In this document: positions 15,646-25,473 of the stretch, piece by piece
Numbering within the stretch: position 1 is the first letter of the stretch
How the letters are laid out: the number at the start of each line of letters is the position of its first letter
Origin: Pseudomonadota bacterium
GTDB lineage: Bacteria > Pseudomonadota > Alphaproteobacteria > Sphingomonadales > Sphingomonadaceae
Length of the DNA stretch: 62,657 bases
Direction of reading: 5' to 3'
NCBI GenBank assembly: GCA_018240895.1
Contig: JAFEEX010000013.1
Coordinates: forward strand, 1-62,657
Position numbers and translations under genes: made by a program
The notes under the pieces: generated by a model
The model's input: only the letters and a program-made list of their open reading frames with translations
Database searches by the model: none
What the model was told of the DNA's origin: nothing

Positions 15646-17939
15646 CAGGCGTCCAGCAATTCCGAAATCCGTTCCGCCAGCGCTCGCGGCGTCAGGCCAG
15701 ACTTGAGCTGGATGGATTCCACCCTGTTTTCTATGCGTGATCTCTGTTCGGGTGCCATCACCGCCCCGGTTACCACCACCACGGGCGGGCGGTCGGCGAT
15801 GGGGATCGATGCAACCCGGTCAATCAGTTCGTATCCGTCGGAATGGGGCATCATCAGGTCGGTGACGATCATGGCGAACTTGCTGTCCTCCAGCAGGGCC
15901 AGCGCTTCCGCCCCGTTTTGAGCGCAGGTCACCTGATAACCGCATTGGGTCAGTCCGCGCAGATAGAGGTTGGATGTCGCCGGATCATCCTCCACCAGCA
16001 GGATATGGTCGCTGCGCCGGCTGGCGTAGAATTTCAGGATCGAATCGAGCTCGTCCACCTTGACCGGCTTGGTAAGGTGATCACACGCCCCCAGTTCGAT
16101 CGAGATTTGCTTGCGATCATCGACACTGACCACAACGGTGGGAATTGCCCGCATCTTCTCGACATCGGCAAACTTCTTCAGCACTTCCCAGCCGTCGATC
16201 TTTGGCAGACCAATGTCGAGCAGGATAAGATCGGGTTCGCTTGATTGTGCAATCTCCAACCCGGATTCGCCGTCTCCGGCGACCATGCATTGATAGCCAT
16301 TGCGATCGAGCAGGCGGCGCAGCAGTTGCACTGCGCTCGGTTCATCCTCCATCACCAGGGCAAGCGGGCGGCCACGCTGGGCCTTGCCCTCGACCGGCGC
16401 GTGCGGCGCCGCGTCCACCGCTTCGCCTGGTGCGCGCGCGCTTGCCGGGGTTTCCATCATGTCCCGTGCGATGCGGATGGTGAAGGTTGAGCCAAAGCCC
16501 GGCTCACTGGCCAGCTTGACTGACCCGCCCAGCATTTCGGTGAAGCGTTTCACCAGCGTCAGCCCCAGTCCGGTGCCGCCGAACCTGCGGGTGGTGGAAG
16601 AATCGCTCTGGACGAAGGGCTGGAACAACCGGGCCATTTCCTCGGCGCTCATGCCGATTCCGGTGTCAGATACCTCAACCACGATGTCAGCGCCGTCGTA
16701 CCGGGTGTTGACGTGGACAAAGCCGTTTTCGGTGAACTTGCAGGCATTGCTGCCAAGGTTGAGCAACGACTGGCGCAATTTGGTCGAATCGCTCTTGACC
16801 ATGCCGACCGCTTCGTCGGTGGAAAAGACCAGTGTGTTGCTCTGCTTGCCGGCCAGGGGTTGCAGCGTTGCCTCCACCTCGGTCAGCAGCTTGCGCAGGT
16901 CAAAGCTGTGGACGTCCACTTCCATCCGCCCCGCTTCGATCTTGGAGAGATCAAGCAGGCTGTTGATCAGCTCAAGCAATTGCTGCGACGAACTGTAGAT
17001 CCAGCCGAGATCTTCGACCGAACGGTCCATGCCCGCGCGACTCAGGTCATCCTGAAGCACTTCGGCATAGCCGATGATTGCGTTGAGCGGCGTGCGCAGC
17101 TCATGGCTCATGTTGGCCAGAAATGCCGACTTGGCGATGTTCGCCTCGTTGGCCTGGTCGCGCGCTACTTCCAGCATATCCTTTGCTTCGGACAATTCGC
17201 TGGTGCGCACCTCGATTTCGTCCAGCATCGAATTGTAGCTGGTGATGATGGCGTTGAAATCCGGATCCTGCGATGTCGCCACCCGCTCTGCCAGATTGCC
17301 GGACACCCGCACTTCATGCATTGAACTGTTCAGCCGGTCGAGCGGCTGGAACGCCATGCGGCGCAGGCGCATGGCCATGAAGCGGGCGACCAGCAGACAG
17401 CCTACGAACAGCAACAGGGCTATCGGCAAGGTATCGGATACGATCGACATCAGGCTGCGATAACGGAACCCGATCGTCAGTGATCCGACCCTGTCACCAT
17501 TTACGGTGATTGGCGTGGAATAGGAATTGACAGCATCAAACCGGCCGAAACTTTTGGAAACGCGCTGATCGTGTGCCGTCACCGCCTTTCGGTCAGCATC
17601 GGGCAGGTCGGTGGAGGTATAAAGGCTGACCTGCTCTCCGGCTGTGTCGCGCACGTCAATCATCAAAACACTGGGAACGGACCGTGCCGAATGGGTGATC
17701 GTGTCTGCCGCCGTGCGATCATGGAACACCACCGCGGCACCAAGGTTGCTGGCCAGCACAGCGGCCAGTTGCTGGCTCTGCCGGTCGGCATTTCCGCGAT
17801 CATAATAGTACTGCGCGCCGATCAGACCGATGCATGAAACAAGCAGTGCTATCGCCGTCACGGCGAGCGTCGCGTAAGTCAGCTTCATGCGAAACGGCAG
17901 TGATGCCAGGCGGTCCCCGCGGGTCAGAACGGCTTTCAT
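15645..17939 (-). CDS. Hybrid sensor histidine kinase with two receiver domains
   Basis: A 764-residue membrane kinase. Order: transmembrane helix (about 18-42), periplasmic sensor region of CHASE8 type (about 45-160), second transmembrane helix (about 168-188), HAMP, HisKA with phospho-His 279 in MSHELRTPLN, HATPase with N-box (NLGSNACKFTENG) and G-boxes (SDTGIGM, GGTGLGLT), then two receiver domains with Asp near 575 (LILLD) and 694 (IVTD). It overlaps the YfiR-like gene by four bases and the response regulator gene by one. The periplasmic YfiR-like protein is a reasonable input partner, as YfiR controls the CHASE8-containing cyclase YfiN in Pseudomonas. Confidence 0.93.
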   Translation of the reverse strand: MKAVLTRGDRLASLPFRMKLTYATLAVTAIALLVSCIGLIGAQYYYDRGNADRQSQQLAAVLASNLGAAVVFHDRTAADTITHSARSVPSVLMIDVRDTAGEQVSLYTSTDLPDADRKAVTAHDQRVSKSFGRFDAVNSYSTPITVNGDRVGSLTIGFRYRSLMSIVSDTLPIALLLFVGCLLVARFMAMRLRRMAFQPLDRLNSSMHEVRVSGNLAERVATSQDPDFNAIITSYNSMLDEIEVRTSELSEAKDMLEVARDQANEANIAKSAFLANMSHELRTPLNAIIGYAEVLQDDLSRAGMDRSVEDLGWIYSSSQQLLELINSLLDLSKIEAGRMEVDVHSFDLRKLLTEVEATLQPLAGKQSNTLVFSTDEAVGMVKSDSTKLRQSLLNLGSNACKFTENGFVHVNTRYDGADIVVEVSDTGIGMSAEEMARLFQPFVQSDSSTTRRFGGTGLGLTLVKRFTEMLGGSVKLASEPGFGSTFTIRIARDMMETPASARAPGEAVDAAPHAPVEGKAQRGRPLALVMEDEPSAVQLLRRLLDRNGYQCMVAGDGESGLEIAQSSEPDLILLDIGLPKIDGWEVLKKFADVEKMRAIPTVVVSVDDRKQISIELGACDHLTKPVKVDELDSILKFYASRRSDHILLVEDDPATSNLYLRGLTQCGYQVTCAQNGAEALALLEDSKFAMIVTDLMMPHSDGYELIDRVASIPIADRPPVVVVTGAVMAPEQRSRIENRVESIQLKSGLTPRALAERISELLDA

Positions 17940-18451
17940 GATATCACCTTGGCTGCCAGCTGCATGAGCTGCGCGCTGAACGTGATGTCAGCCCGCCGCG
18001 CTGCGGATGAATTTATGACGAAACGAACCTGCCCGCCAAAGTTGATCAGGCCGACGGTTCCTCCGGCTTCTGCAAAATTGCGTCCACCACCGATCAGGAT
18101 CTGGCCGTGCGAAACGCCGCCGATACTGCGCGGCGAATCTGAATCCAGATAGACCACGTCGCAGCTCGATCCAATCGCGGCGGGGCTGTTGACCGTCACA
18201 ACGGAGATGCGCGCCCGGCCCACATTGCGTCCATCAAGGCGGCGCAAGTCGCCTGCAACAGGGTCGGCGGCGGTTGCGCAAACCTTTAGTTGGCCGGGGT
18301 CTCCCGGAAATTTGACGAAACGCATGATATTGTAGACCAGCGCCGCCTTGACCGCCGATTTGTCATCGGCAAGTGCCGGCTGCGCCGTCAGGGCGGCGGC
18401 CGAACACACCAGCGCAAGCGTCAGATGCCGGAAGGATTGGGGGCGGAACAC
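17936..18451 (-). CDS. YfiR-like periplasmic protein (DUF4154)
   Basis: The 171-residue protein has a signal peptide (cleavage after QPALA) and a YfiR/DUF4154 body: KAALVYNIMRFVKFP near the N-terminus, IGGVSHGQILIGGG and the C-terminal VRFVINSSAARRADITFSAQLM. In Pseudomonas, YfiR is a periplasmic repressor of the diguanylate cyclase YfiN. Two cysteines, at about 58 and 97, fit the first YfiR disulphide; the second pair is absent. The stop overlaps the kinase start (ATGA), and the TonB receptor gene ends 14 bp upstream. It is inferred to link the outer-membrane receptor to the kinase. Confidence 0.88.
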   Translation of the reverse strand: MFRPQSFRHLTLALVCSAAALTAQPALADDKSAVKAALVYNIMRFVKFPGDPGQLKVCATAADPVAGDLRRLDGRNVGRARISVVTVNSPAAIGSSCDVVYLDSDSPRSIGGVSHGQILIGGGRNFAEAGGTVGLINFGGQVRFVINSSAARRADITFSAQLMQLAAKVIS

Positions 18452-18465
18452 CGTGCTTCTGCCCT

Positions 18466-20598
18466 TTAGAACCGAACGCGCGCTTCCGCGAAGACCGAGC
18501 GGGGAACATAGACAAGTTCCAGCGGCAAGGTATCCTGATAGTATTCGAGGCGCCGGTCCTTGAGCAGGTTGCTGCCCACCACCGAAACCTCAATCTGCGA
18601 ATTGAAGCGATAGGTGGCACGGATATCGAGATCGGTATAGGCGGCGCGCTTGTGGTTCTGGGCCTCGCCCACATAATGGATGCTGGCATCGGTGCTGAAT
18701 TTGTCGGTCAGGTTCATCACCGATGACAGACGCACCTGATGATGGGGCGACGCGCCATCGCCTGACAGAACATAGCTGCCGGGTTTGGCATTAAGCGTCA
18801 GGTCCAGATAGGAATAGGACAGTTCAGCCTTCCACCAGCGCGCAAGTGTCCCGCTCAGCGAAGCTTCCATACCTTTGGACTGGCCAGAGCCCTGATTGCC
18901 GACAACGTAGTTGAGCTGCACGCCCACCGGAAGGAAATAACCCGGCACGAACAGTGGCGCGGTTCCAACCAGGTCACCGGTCGATAACTTGCTGTAGTCA
19001 TTGTAGAAAAGGGCTACGTCATAGGTCCACGTGCGCGACAGGTTGCCGCGGAATCCGGCCTCATAGGCGACGACCTCTTCTGACTGGGCCTTGCTGGTTC
19101 CGTTGAAGGTGGCGCTGACCGGAACCGGAATGGGGAAACCCGGCACATTCTGGATCAGGGTGACGTTGGCCTGCATCTCGCGGTTGATCAGCAGCGGCGT
19201 CTTGACCGCGCGCGAAATGGAGGCCCATGCGGCAAAGGCAGGACTGGTGCGAACGAACAGCCTGACGCTGGGCTGGATTTCGAACCCGGTGAAGTTGTTT
19301 TCTTCGAACTTGGAGCCGATCGTCAAGCGCACCTTGTCCGGAACGATCGATATTTCGTCCTGCAAGTAGCCGGTCAGCCAGCGGTCAGTATTGCTTCCGC
19401 TCGGATCAGACAGTGAATAGGTGCTGCCAATGCGGTCGCGTGAAATGCGGCCCGACAGGCCAAAATTGATTTCATTGACGTGATCGATTTTCCAGCGACC
19501 TTCGCCGCTCAGGTCAAACAGATCCCGGTCGATTGTCGCGCCGAATTCGGTACGGAAAAGATTGTTGAAATAGGCTTGCAATGTGAAATCGAAGTCAGTG
19601 CTGACCTGGTGTTTCCAGCGCGCCAAAACATGAGTCGATGCAAACCTGTTCTGCTGAATCTGGGTGACATAGCTGGCACCGAGCGGACCGAGATTGACGG
19701 CCTGGAACCGCTCCTGGAACGATCCTCGCGAATATTCGCCCAGCACAACCACGCTGTCATTTTCCGATGGCGCCACGTCAAAGCGAACGCCGCCCAGGCC
19801 GCCCTTCCAGCTGTTGTTGGGGACTGCCCCGCTGGCGGAATCAAGCCCGTTGGTTGCGCGAAAATCACCATAGACGCGAAAGCTCAACGTATCGGTCAAC
19901 TGGCTACCATAGCTCGCCTCTGTGCGGTAATCGAACGTACCGGCGCTGGCGTTCAGGCGCAGCCCCTGCGTGTCGACGCTCTGCTTGGTGATGATGTTGA
20001 CAATGCCGTTGATTGAATTGCTGCCCCACAACGTTCCGCCCGGACCGCGGATCACCTCAATCCGTTCGATGTCCTGCAGCGGGATCAGCGCCTGGTCCCA
20101 GAACATCCCTGAAATCGACGTGCTGTAGATCGCCGCGCCGTCAATCATCACCAGCAGGTTGGCGGCGAACCGCGAGGTGAAGCCGCGCGCCGAGACCGAC
20201 GTGGCGGAAGATTGAACCTCTGCCACTTCCATTCCCGGGACCATCCGCAGCAGATCGGGCACGTTGCGCGCGGCGGAGCGGCGGATATCGTCCTGGGTGA
20301 TAACCGTGACCGCTGCCGCGGAATCGCCAACCCGCCGGGATTTCTTGGCCACCGAGGTTACTTCCTGGGCAAGAATTTCTTCCAGCGACATATCCAGCAG
20401 GCCGTCCAGGTCCCCTTTGCCGGATGCGGCTTTGGCGCTGTCGGTTTCCGGGCCTGGGGCTGAATCGGTCTTGTCCTGCGCCGCCGCCGCCGTGGCTTCC
20501 GGAACGGGCGGGATGGTTGCATCCTGAGCCTGGGCAAGACCAGGCTGAATGGCGGCGATGACAATCGCGAGTGCGCTTGCAGAAAAGGTGGTCTTCAT
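18466..20598 (-). CDS. TonB-dependent receptor of a signalling operon
   Basis: A 710-residue receptor with a signal peptide and, instead of a standard TonB box, the N-terminal segment LDGLLDMSLEEILAQEVTSV followed by AKKSRRVGDSAAAVTVITQDDIRRS. This SLEEIL..EVTSV segment is typical of a receptor group encoded next to YfiR, histidine kinase and GGDEF genes. The plug has IERIEVIRGPGGTLWGSNSING and the barrel ends in a terminal Phe (AEARVRF). It is 14 bp upstream of the YfiR-like gene and 80 bp downstream of the GGDEF-EAL gene, all in one direction. It may sense rather than import its ligand, which is inference. Confidence 0.9.
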   Translation of the reverse strand: MKTTFSASALAIVIAAIQPGLAQAQDATIPPVPEATAAAAQDKTDSAPGPETDSAKAASGKGDLDGLLDMSLEEILAQEVTSVAKKSRRVGDSAAAVTVITQDDIRRSAARNVPDLLRMVPGMEVAEVQSSATSVSARGFTSRFAANLLVMIDGAAIYSTSISGMFWDQALIPLQDIERIEVIRGPGGTLWGSNSINGIVNIITKQSVDTQGLRLNASAGTFDYRTEASYGSQLTDTLSFRVYGDFRATNGLDSASGAVPNNSWKGGLGGVRFDVAPSENDSVVVLGEYSRGSFQERFQAVNLGPLGASYVTQIQQNRFASTHVLARWKHQVSTDFDFTLQAYFNNLFRTEFGATIDRDLFDLSGEGRWKIDHVNEINFGLSGRISRDRIGSTYSLSDPSGSNTDRWLTGYLQDEISIVPDKVRLTIGSKFEENNFTGFEIQPSVRLFVRTSPAFAAWASISRAVKTPLLINREMQANVTLIQNVPGFPIPVPVSATFNGTSKAQSEEVVAYEAGFRGNLSRTWTYDVALFYNDYSKLSTGDLVGTAPLFVPGYFLPVGVQLNYVVGNQGSGQSKGMEASLSGTLARWWKAELSYSYLDLTLNAKPGSYVLSGDGASPHHQVRLSSVMNLTDKFSTDASIHYVGEAQNHKRAAYTDLDIRATYRFNSQIEVSVVGSNLLKDRRLEYYQDTLPLELVYVPRSVFAEARVRF

Positions 20599-20678
20599 TT
20601 TGCCCCCGAAATGACGCGCAGTCTTTCGCTGCCCGCCTTAGACGTCCCGGCAATTGCTAGCCGGACATGGTTAACAAA

Positions 20679-22337
20679 TTACGCCGTAACCGCCTTGGTA
20701 TGTGCGGCTTCATGGTTGGCACACAGTTCCAGAAATTCGGTCTCGGTCAACGGGGGCGAGAACAGGAAACCCTGGACGAAATGGCAATTGATGTGCTGCA
20801 GGAAGCGCAGTTGTTCTTCGTTCTCGACGCCCTCGGCCACTACGTTGATGCCCAATTTGCGGGCCAGTTGAATGATCGAAAGCACAACCAGCCGGGTGCG
20901 CCGCTGGAACGAGCTGTTGGTAAGCAACGAGCGATCAAGCTTGATTCTGTCCAGGGGCAAGGCCAGCAACTGGGCAAGGTTGGAATAGCCGGTGCCAAAA
21001 TCATCAAGGGCGATTGTCACGCCATCGCGGCGCAGCCCTTCGATTCTCTCCCGCGTGACTTCCTCGCAGCGCATCAGCGCCGCCTCCGTGATTTCGATCT
21101 CCAGCGCCTCCGCCGGCAGCTTGTGGAAATCGAGCAGCGCGCGGATCAGCGGGATCAGTTCGACCCGGCTGAGCTGTTTGGGAGAGATGTTGACCGAAAT
21201 ACGAATATTTCGTCCCTGCTTGCGCCAGCGGGCCGCAGTGGCGATCGCCTCTGTCAGAACCCAGTCGCCCAGATCGTCGATCAGGTTGTAGGTTTCGGCA
21301 AACGGGATGAATTCATTCGGCCCGACCAGCCCGCGTGTCGGGTGGTTCCAGCGGATCAATGCTTCGGTGCCCTCAATCTGGTTGGTGGCCAGGTTGATCT
21401 GCGGCTGAAAATGCAGCGTGAACTGCGATTGCTGGATCGCCTGACGGATTTCCAGCTCGCGGTCCAGGATCAGGTCGGCCTTGTTCCGCATCGCCTCGTC
21501 ATAGAAGCGATATCCGCTGCCGATCAGACTCTTGGCTTCGTACATCGCCGTGTCGGCGCCGGCGAGCAACTTGTCATAAGCGTTGTGGTGATCCGCCGAA
21601 AAGGCGATCCCGATGGAAATCTTGGCGTTGAGCGAATGCGATCCGATCTGGCACGGTTCAGCGATCAACCGCTGCAGCTTGGCAACGAATTTTTCGACAT
21701 CGCCGCGGTCGGGATTGCCGGGAAGAAATATCCCGAACTCGTCGCCGCCCAGCCGGCCGATCACCGGATCGAAGTTGGACAGGTCGGCCCCGGCGACAAG
21801 TGCGGCCATCTTGCCCGACTTGAACGTGGCGCAGGCCAGTCTGACGCGATCGGCACAGGTGACCAGGAATCGATCGCCCGCTTCATGCCCAAGATTGTCG
21901 TTGATCGTCTTGAAATCGTTGATGTCGACGAACAGCATCGCGCCGCCGCCCAGGCTGTTGTCCAAAGCCATGTTCAGGCTGGCCACGCATTGACGCTTGA
22001 AATTGTTGGCGTTGAGCGTTGATGTCAGCGCATCGTGACAGGCGTTCCATTCCAGCTCTTCGAAAGTTGAACGGATATTGGGGACCATCCGGCCATAGGC
22101 CGCGCTGACCATGTCAAGCGCGCTTGATTGCAGATCGAGCGTGTCATCGGAATAGTCGCCGGATTCTATCCGTTCCAGGGCAATGCACAGCCGATCCCGG
22201 TCAGATCTGACCGAACGGACCTGACGCCACAGTACGGCAGTCAGTGCAGCAAGCAGCAATGCGATTACCATCAGGCAATCGACCAATCCGCTCCCGAAAA
22301 TCGGGGGGATCGTCAATCCTCCTGCACCCGAATTCAT
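20679..22337 (-). CDS. GGDEF-EAL protein for cyclic-di-GMP turnover
   Basis: The 552-residue protein has one N-terminal transmembrane helix (about 18-37), a linker, a GGDEF domain with intact GGDEF at 197-201 and an EAL domain with intact EAL at 325-327, plus DDFGTGYSNL and VAEGVEN. Both synthetic and hydrolytic motifs look complete. The allosteric RxxD site before GGDEF is absent (LSNFD in its place). It is the first gene of a same-strand series leading to a TonB receptor, YfiR-like protein, hybrid kinase and response regulator. The 80-bp gap to the receptor could hold a separate promoter. Confidence 0.92.
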   Translation of the reverse strand: MNSGAGGLTIPPIFGSGLVDCLMVIALLLAALTAVLWRQVRSVRSDRDRLCIALERIESGDYSDDTLDLQSSALDMVSAAYGRMVPNIRSTFEELEWNACHDALTSTLNANNFKRQCVASLNMALDNSLGGGAMLFVDINDFKTINDNLGHEAGDRFLVTCADRVRLACATFKSGKMAALVAGADLSNFDPVIGRLGGDEFGIFLPGNPDRGDVEKFVAKLQRLIAEPCQIGSHSLNAKISIGIAFSADHHNAYDKLLAGADTAMYEAKSLIGSGYRFYDEAMRNKADLILDRELEIRQAIQQSQFTLHFQPQINLATNQIEGTEALIRWNHPTRGLVGPNEFIPFAETYNLIDDLGDWVLTEAIATAARWRKQGRNIRISVNISPKQLSRVELIPLIRALLDFHKLPAEALEIEITEAALMRCEEVTRERIEGLRRDGVTIALDDFGTGYSNLAQLLALPLDRIKLDRSLLTNSSFQRRTRLVVLSIIQLARKLGINVVAEGVENEEQLRFLQHINCHFVQGFLFSPPLTETEFLELCANHEAAHTKAVTA

Positions 22338-22474
22338 CCAGCGTCCCCGTCAATCCTGCGTCGGCAATGACGGAAGTACCGCAGCAAGCCTTAAGGCTTT
22401 CCCAATTTACGATTGAGGGCACATTAACCAGTGGACCGGAACGGATCGGTAAGCATCAGGTGGGCCACGCCGCT

Positions 22475-23833
22475 CTAACGCCGCCCCGCTTGCAGTGCCA
22501 TCTCGCGGGGAATGCCGCGCAGACCAAGGACCAGCACCGCCAGGCACATCAATTCAATCGCGGCGAACCCGATCCACGGTGAATGATTGTACAGCCACAC
22601 GCCAACTGCGGGTGCGACGATATAAGCGGCACCGTTGACCGACGCGACGATCCCTGCCGCCTGGCCTTGTTCGGCCCGGCCAACCGCCAATGACGCGCCC
22701 GAGGTGAAGCCGGGGCGGAACAGGCCATAACCCAGCGAGATCGTGGCCACGGCAATGGTGATCAGGTGCAGGTTCCCAGCGATCGACAGCAGCGCCGTGC
22801 CGGCAAATGCAATCGAAACCCCCAGCAGGCAGGATGCGCGTGACCGCAGATGCAGCATCGGGATCAATCCCCATTGCGCCAGCAGGGTGGCCATGGCGCC
22901 GGCGATCATCACCGTGGCGACCGGACCTGCTCCGGCGGCGGGGGTGGCCCGCAGCCCCAGCCGGTCAAGCACCAGAAACCCGACCAGTCCCATCACCGCG
23001 GCCTGGGCATGGCCGCCCAGCAGCCCGGCGATCAGCCAGGGGCGCAGCCGCTCATCAAACCAGCTCAGCTTGGGGACCATGCCGTCATCCGGCTGGGCGA
23101 TGCCGTCATCTTCTGCGCTGGGCGTCAGGCGGGAATCGGTGTTGCCGTTGAACGGGGCCGCCGCCACATCGCCGCGCGCGGCAAAGGCCGGCGTATCATC
23201 CGGCAGGCGTAGCCGCAGGATGAACAGCACCACCAGCGCCAGCAGCGAATAGGCCACAAACGGGCCGACCAGATCGAGCCCCGGGACAATGAAAAGCGGG
23301 GCCAGGGTTGGCCCCAGCACGGTTCCAAGACCGAAACTGGAAGCGATGATCGACAGCGCCTTGACCCGTTCCTCCCCCGCGGTGCGGCTGGCGACATAGG
23401 CCTGGACCGCTGGCGGCGCAGCCGATCCGAAACCGCCGTAAAGCGAGCGGAACAGCGCGAACAGCAGCAAAGTGCCCAGGCCCGAAAGCCAGCCGTTGAG
23501 ACCCAGCCACAGGGCAAGGCCGCACAGGCTGAAGCTGGCGACGAAACCGATCAGCCCGATCGCCATCATCGCCTTGCGCCCGCGCTTGTCAGACCGGCGC
23601 GCCCACATTGGCGCGCAGATCATCCACAGCAACGCTGACCAGGTATAGGCCAGGCTGATCCAGAAATCCTGAACCTTCAGTTCGGTGCCGATCGACGGCA
23701 TCACCGATTGCATCGCGGTATTGCCCGCCGCGGTCACCAGCGAAACGGTGAACAGCAGCACCAGACGGCCGCCGGGCAGGGTGGCGGTGGTGGCAGAGGC
23801 GGAATCCTCGATCAAGGGATCGGCGCGATTCAT
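22475..23833 (-). CDS. MFS transporter
   Basis: From ATG 23833 the protein has 452 residues and about 12 hydrophobic helices. The loop after helix 2 has the MFS motif A variant ARRSDKRGRKA. A hydrophilic loop of about 60 residues (near LRLPDDTPAF to KLSWFDERLRP) splits the two six-helix halves. The frame is open for 69 codons upstream but that part lacks hydrophobic sequence and overlaps the divergent gene, so the internal start was chosen. It is probably a drug or metabolite exporter; the substrate is unknown. Confidence 0.85.
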   Translation of the reverse strand: MNRADPLIEDSASATTATLPGGRLVLLFTVSLVTAAGNTAMQSVMPSIGTELKVQDFWISLAYTWSALLWMICAPMWARRSDKRGRKAMMAIGLIGFVASFSLCGLALWLGLNGWLSGLGTLLLFALFRSLYGGFGSAAPPAVQAYVASRTAGEERVKALSIIASSFGLGTVLGPTLAPLFIVPGLDLVGPFVAYSLLALVVLFILRLRLPDDTPAFAARGDVAAAPFNGNTDSRLTPSAEDDGIAQPDDGMVPKLSWFDERLRPWLIAGLLGGHAQAAVMGLVGFLVLDRLGLRATPAAGAGPVATVMIAGAMATLLAQWGLIPMLHLRSRASCLLGVSIAFAGTALLSIAGNLHLITIAVATISLGYGLFRPGFTSGASLAVGRAEQGQAAGIVASVNGAAYIVAPAVGVWLYNHSPWIGFAAIELMCLAVLVLGLRGIPREMALQAGRR

Positions 23834-23932
23834 CAATTCGTCGCTAGTCGCGTCGCTCTTGCCTTGCAATGGGCGGGCAAATTTGTGAAACGCGCGGGCA
23901 CAGATGCAGTTGATCGGGGTTTTAACAGCAGC

Positions 23933-24559
23933 ATGACCAGCACGGAGCTTGCCCATGAGGCGTTGCCGCAAAAGGTGAAGCGCCGGATCAAGCGAATGCT
24001 GGGTCCGTGGGGCATTTTCATCCAGGGCTTCATTGAGCACCCGGTGATGGTCGGATCGATCATCCCGTCATCGCGCTACACGATCGCCAAGATGCTGGGG
24101 CCGGTGAAGTGGGATGAATGCAAGCTGTTCGTCGAATACGGTCCCGGCGTCGGTACGTTCTGCCGTCCGGTGCTGGAACGCCTTCCGCGCGATGGCAATC
24201 TGATCGTGATCGACACCAATCCGCTGTATATCGATTATCTGCGCGCAACGATCAGCGACAGCCGTTTCACCGCGGTTCTGGGGTCGGCCGCTGACGTGGA
24301 AGCGATCGTTCATGCCCACGGCCATGATCATGCCGATTATGTGCTGTCGGGCCTGCCGTTCTCAACCCTGCCGGACGGGATCGGTCCGGAAATTGCTGCC
24401 GCAACCTACCGCGTGCTGCGGCCCGGCGGGGCCTTTCTGGTTTACCAGTTCACCGCCGCCGCGCGTGACTTCATGGCCAAGCATTTCCGCCGCATCGACG
24501 CCGGGTTTGAACTGCTTAACGTATTGCCGTGCAAGCTGTTCTGGGGCTGGAAGGAATAG
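23933..24559 (+). CDS. SAM-dependent methyltransferase, phospholipid N-methyltransferase-like
   Basis: The 208-residue protein contains the SAM-binding motif VEYGPGVGTFCRPVLERL, an acidic motif II (LIVIDTNPLYIDYL), a YVLSGLPFSTLP block and a final RPGGAFLVYQFT strand. The combination and the PSSRYTIAKML N-terminal segment match the small methyltransferases related to PmtA (phosphatidylethanolamine N-methyltransferase) and to rRNA adenine dimethylases. The start at ATG 23933 was chosen because the segment between it and the upstream in-frame start is antisense to the MFS gene start. It is divergent from that transporter, with about 100 bp between them. Phosphatidylcholine synthesis is possible but unproven. 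Confidence 0.8.
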   Translation: MTSTELAHEALPQKVKRRIKRMLGPWGIFIQGFIEHPVMVGSIIPSSRYTIAKMLGPVKWDECKLFVEYGPGVGTFCRPVLERLPRDGNLIVIDTNPLYIDYLRATISDSRFTAVLGSAADVEAIVHAHGHDHADYVLSGLPFSTLPDGIGPEIAAATYRVLRPGGAFLVYQFTAAARDFMAKHFRRIDAGFELLNVLPCKLFWGWKE

Positions 24560-24580
24560 GGGCGCAGCCGGCTACGCCCC
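24559..24580. terminator. Hairpin between convergent genes
   Basis: GGGGCG and CGCCCC form a 6-bp GC stem with a 10-nt loop directly after the methyltransferase stop codon, 14 bp from the convergent gene end. There is no T-run. Confidence 0.45.
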
Positions 24581-24593
24581 CGGTTCCACGCAA

Positions 24594-25409
24594 TCAGGAA
24601 AAGGTTTCCTGCACGCTGGCCGCGCTGGGCCCGGCAAGCTGGCGATGGCACGCCGCTGCGATCGCAACGGTATAGATGCTCATCACCGCTTGCAGGCACG
24701 CGGCGATCAGGTTGTTGATCATGGCTGTGACCGAACCTGAGGTTATCAGGGCAATGACCATGCCCAACCCGCTGGCCACCAGCAGATAGATTATCGCAAA
24801 AGCAATCAGCAGCAGCACATAGAACGCCAGCAGCGGCAGCACGTTGCCGCCGGTCAGCTGCCATGACCGGCGCAGCGCGGCCACCGGGTTGCGCTGGCCT
24901 TCAACCACCACGACCGGCGAAACCAACGACGTGCGCACTGCGGCGTAAATCAGGCCGACCAGACACAGTAGCCCGGCCAGCAGCTTCACGCTGTTCTGGC
25001 CGGTCAGGGTGGCAATGCCGATCAGCACTGTCACCGCGGTTGCGATTGCAAAACCGAACAGAAGCTGCGCGCCGACCACCGGAAGCACGGATTTGGCCCC
25101 TTGCCGGATCGCTTCGCTCACGGTCGGACGGCTGCGGTCGGTAAACAGCGTCAGCATTGTCAGGGTGCCGAGCAGCGACACCAGCGCCAGACCCAGCAAG
25201 GCAGGCCAGGCATGGGTGTAATACTGACCGAGCAGGGCGATGGATGCCTCTGGCGTCACATCCTTGGGTTGTGGCGGCGGGGGCATGAACAGGCCCATGG
25301 CAAAGGCCGGCAGAGCCAGAAACACGCCGGCAAGCGCCAGCAACACGTCACGATTGCCGTTGACCGCAGAGGATGCATCCCGCCAGGCTTGGCTGCTGTC
25401 GAACTTCAT
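24594..25409 (-). CDS. Polytopic membrane protein (glycerophosphodiesterase membrane-domain-like)
   Basis: From ATG 25409, preceded by GGGGGCGA, the product is 271 residues with about six strongly hydrophobic segments. The block VEGQRNPVAALRRSWQLTGGN is characteristic of the membrane domain found in some glycerophosphoryl diester phosphodiesterases and in many stand-alone alphaproteobacterial proteins. No catalytic GDPD domain is present. Function is unknown. It is divergent from lipB, with 64 bp between the starts. Confidence 0.7.
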   Translation of the reverse strand: MKFDSSQAWRDASSAVNGNRDVLLALAGVFLALPAFAMGLFMPPPPQPKDVTPEASIALLGQYYTHAWPALLGLALVSLLGTLTMLTLFTDRSRPTVSEAIRQGAKSVLPVVGAQLLFGFAIATAVTVLIGIATLTGQNSVKLLAGLLCLVGLIYAAVRTSLVSPVVVVEGQRNPVAALRRSWQLTGGNVLPLLAFYVLLLIAFAIIYLLVASGLGMVIALITSGSVTAMINNLIAACLQAVMSIYTVAIAAACHRQLAGPSAASVQETFS

Positions 25410-25473
25410 GGATCGCCCCCAGTTTTTCAAGGCACTTGATAACCACAGCAATTGCCGCCACGCAACCTGAACA

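Noticed and set aside
20599-20678. Transcription break between the GGDEF-EAL gene and the TonB receptor
   Set aside because: The 80-bp gap shows no convincing hairpin with T-run or promoter, so neither a break nor continuity is claimed.
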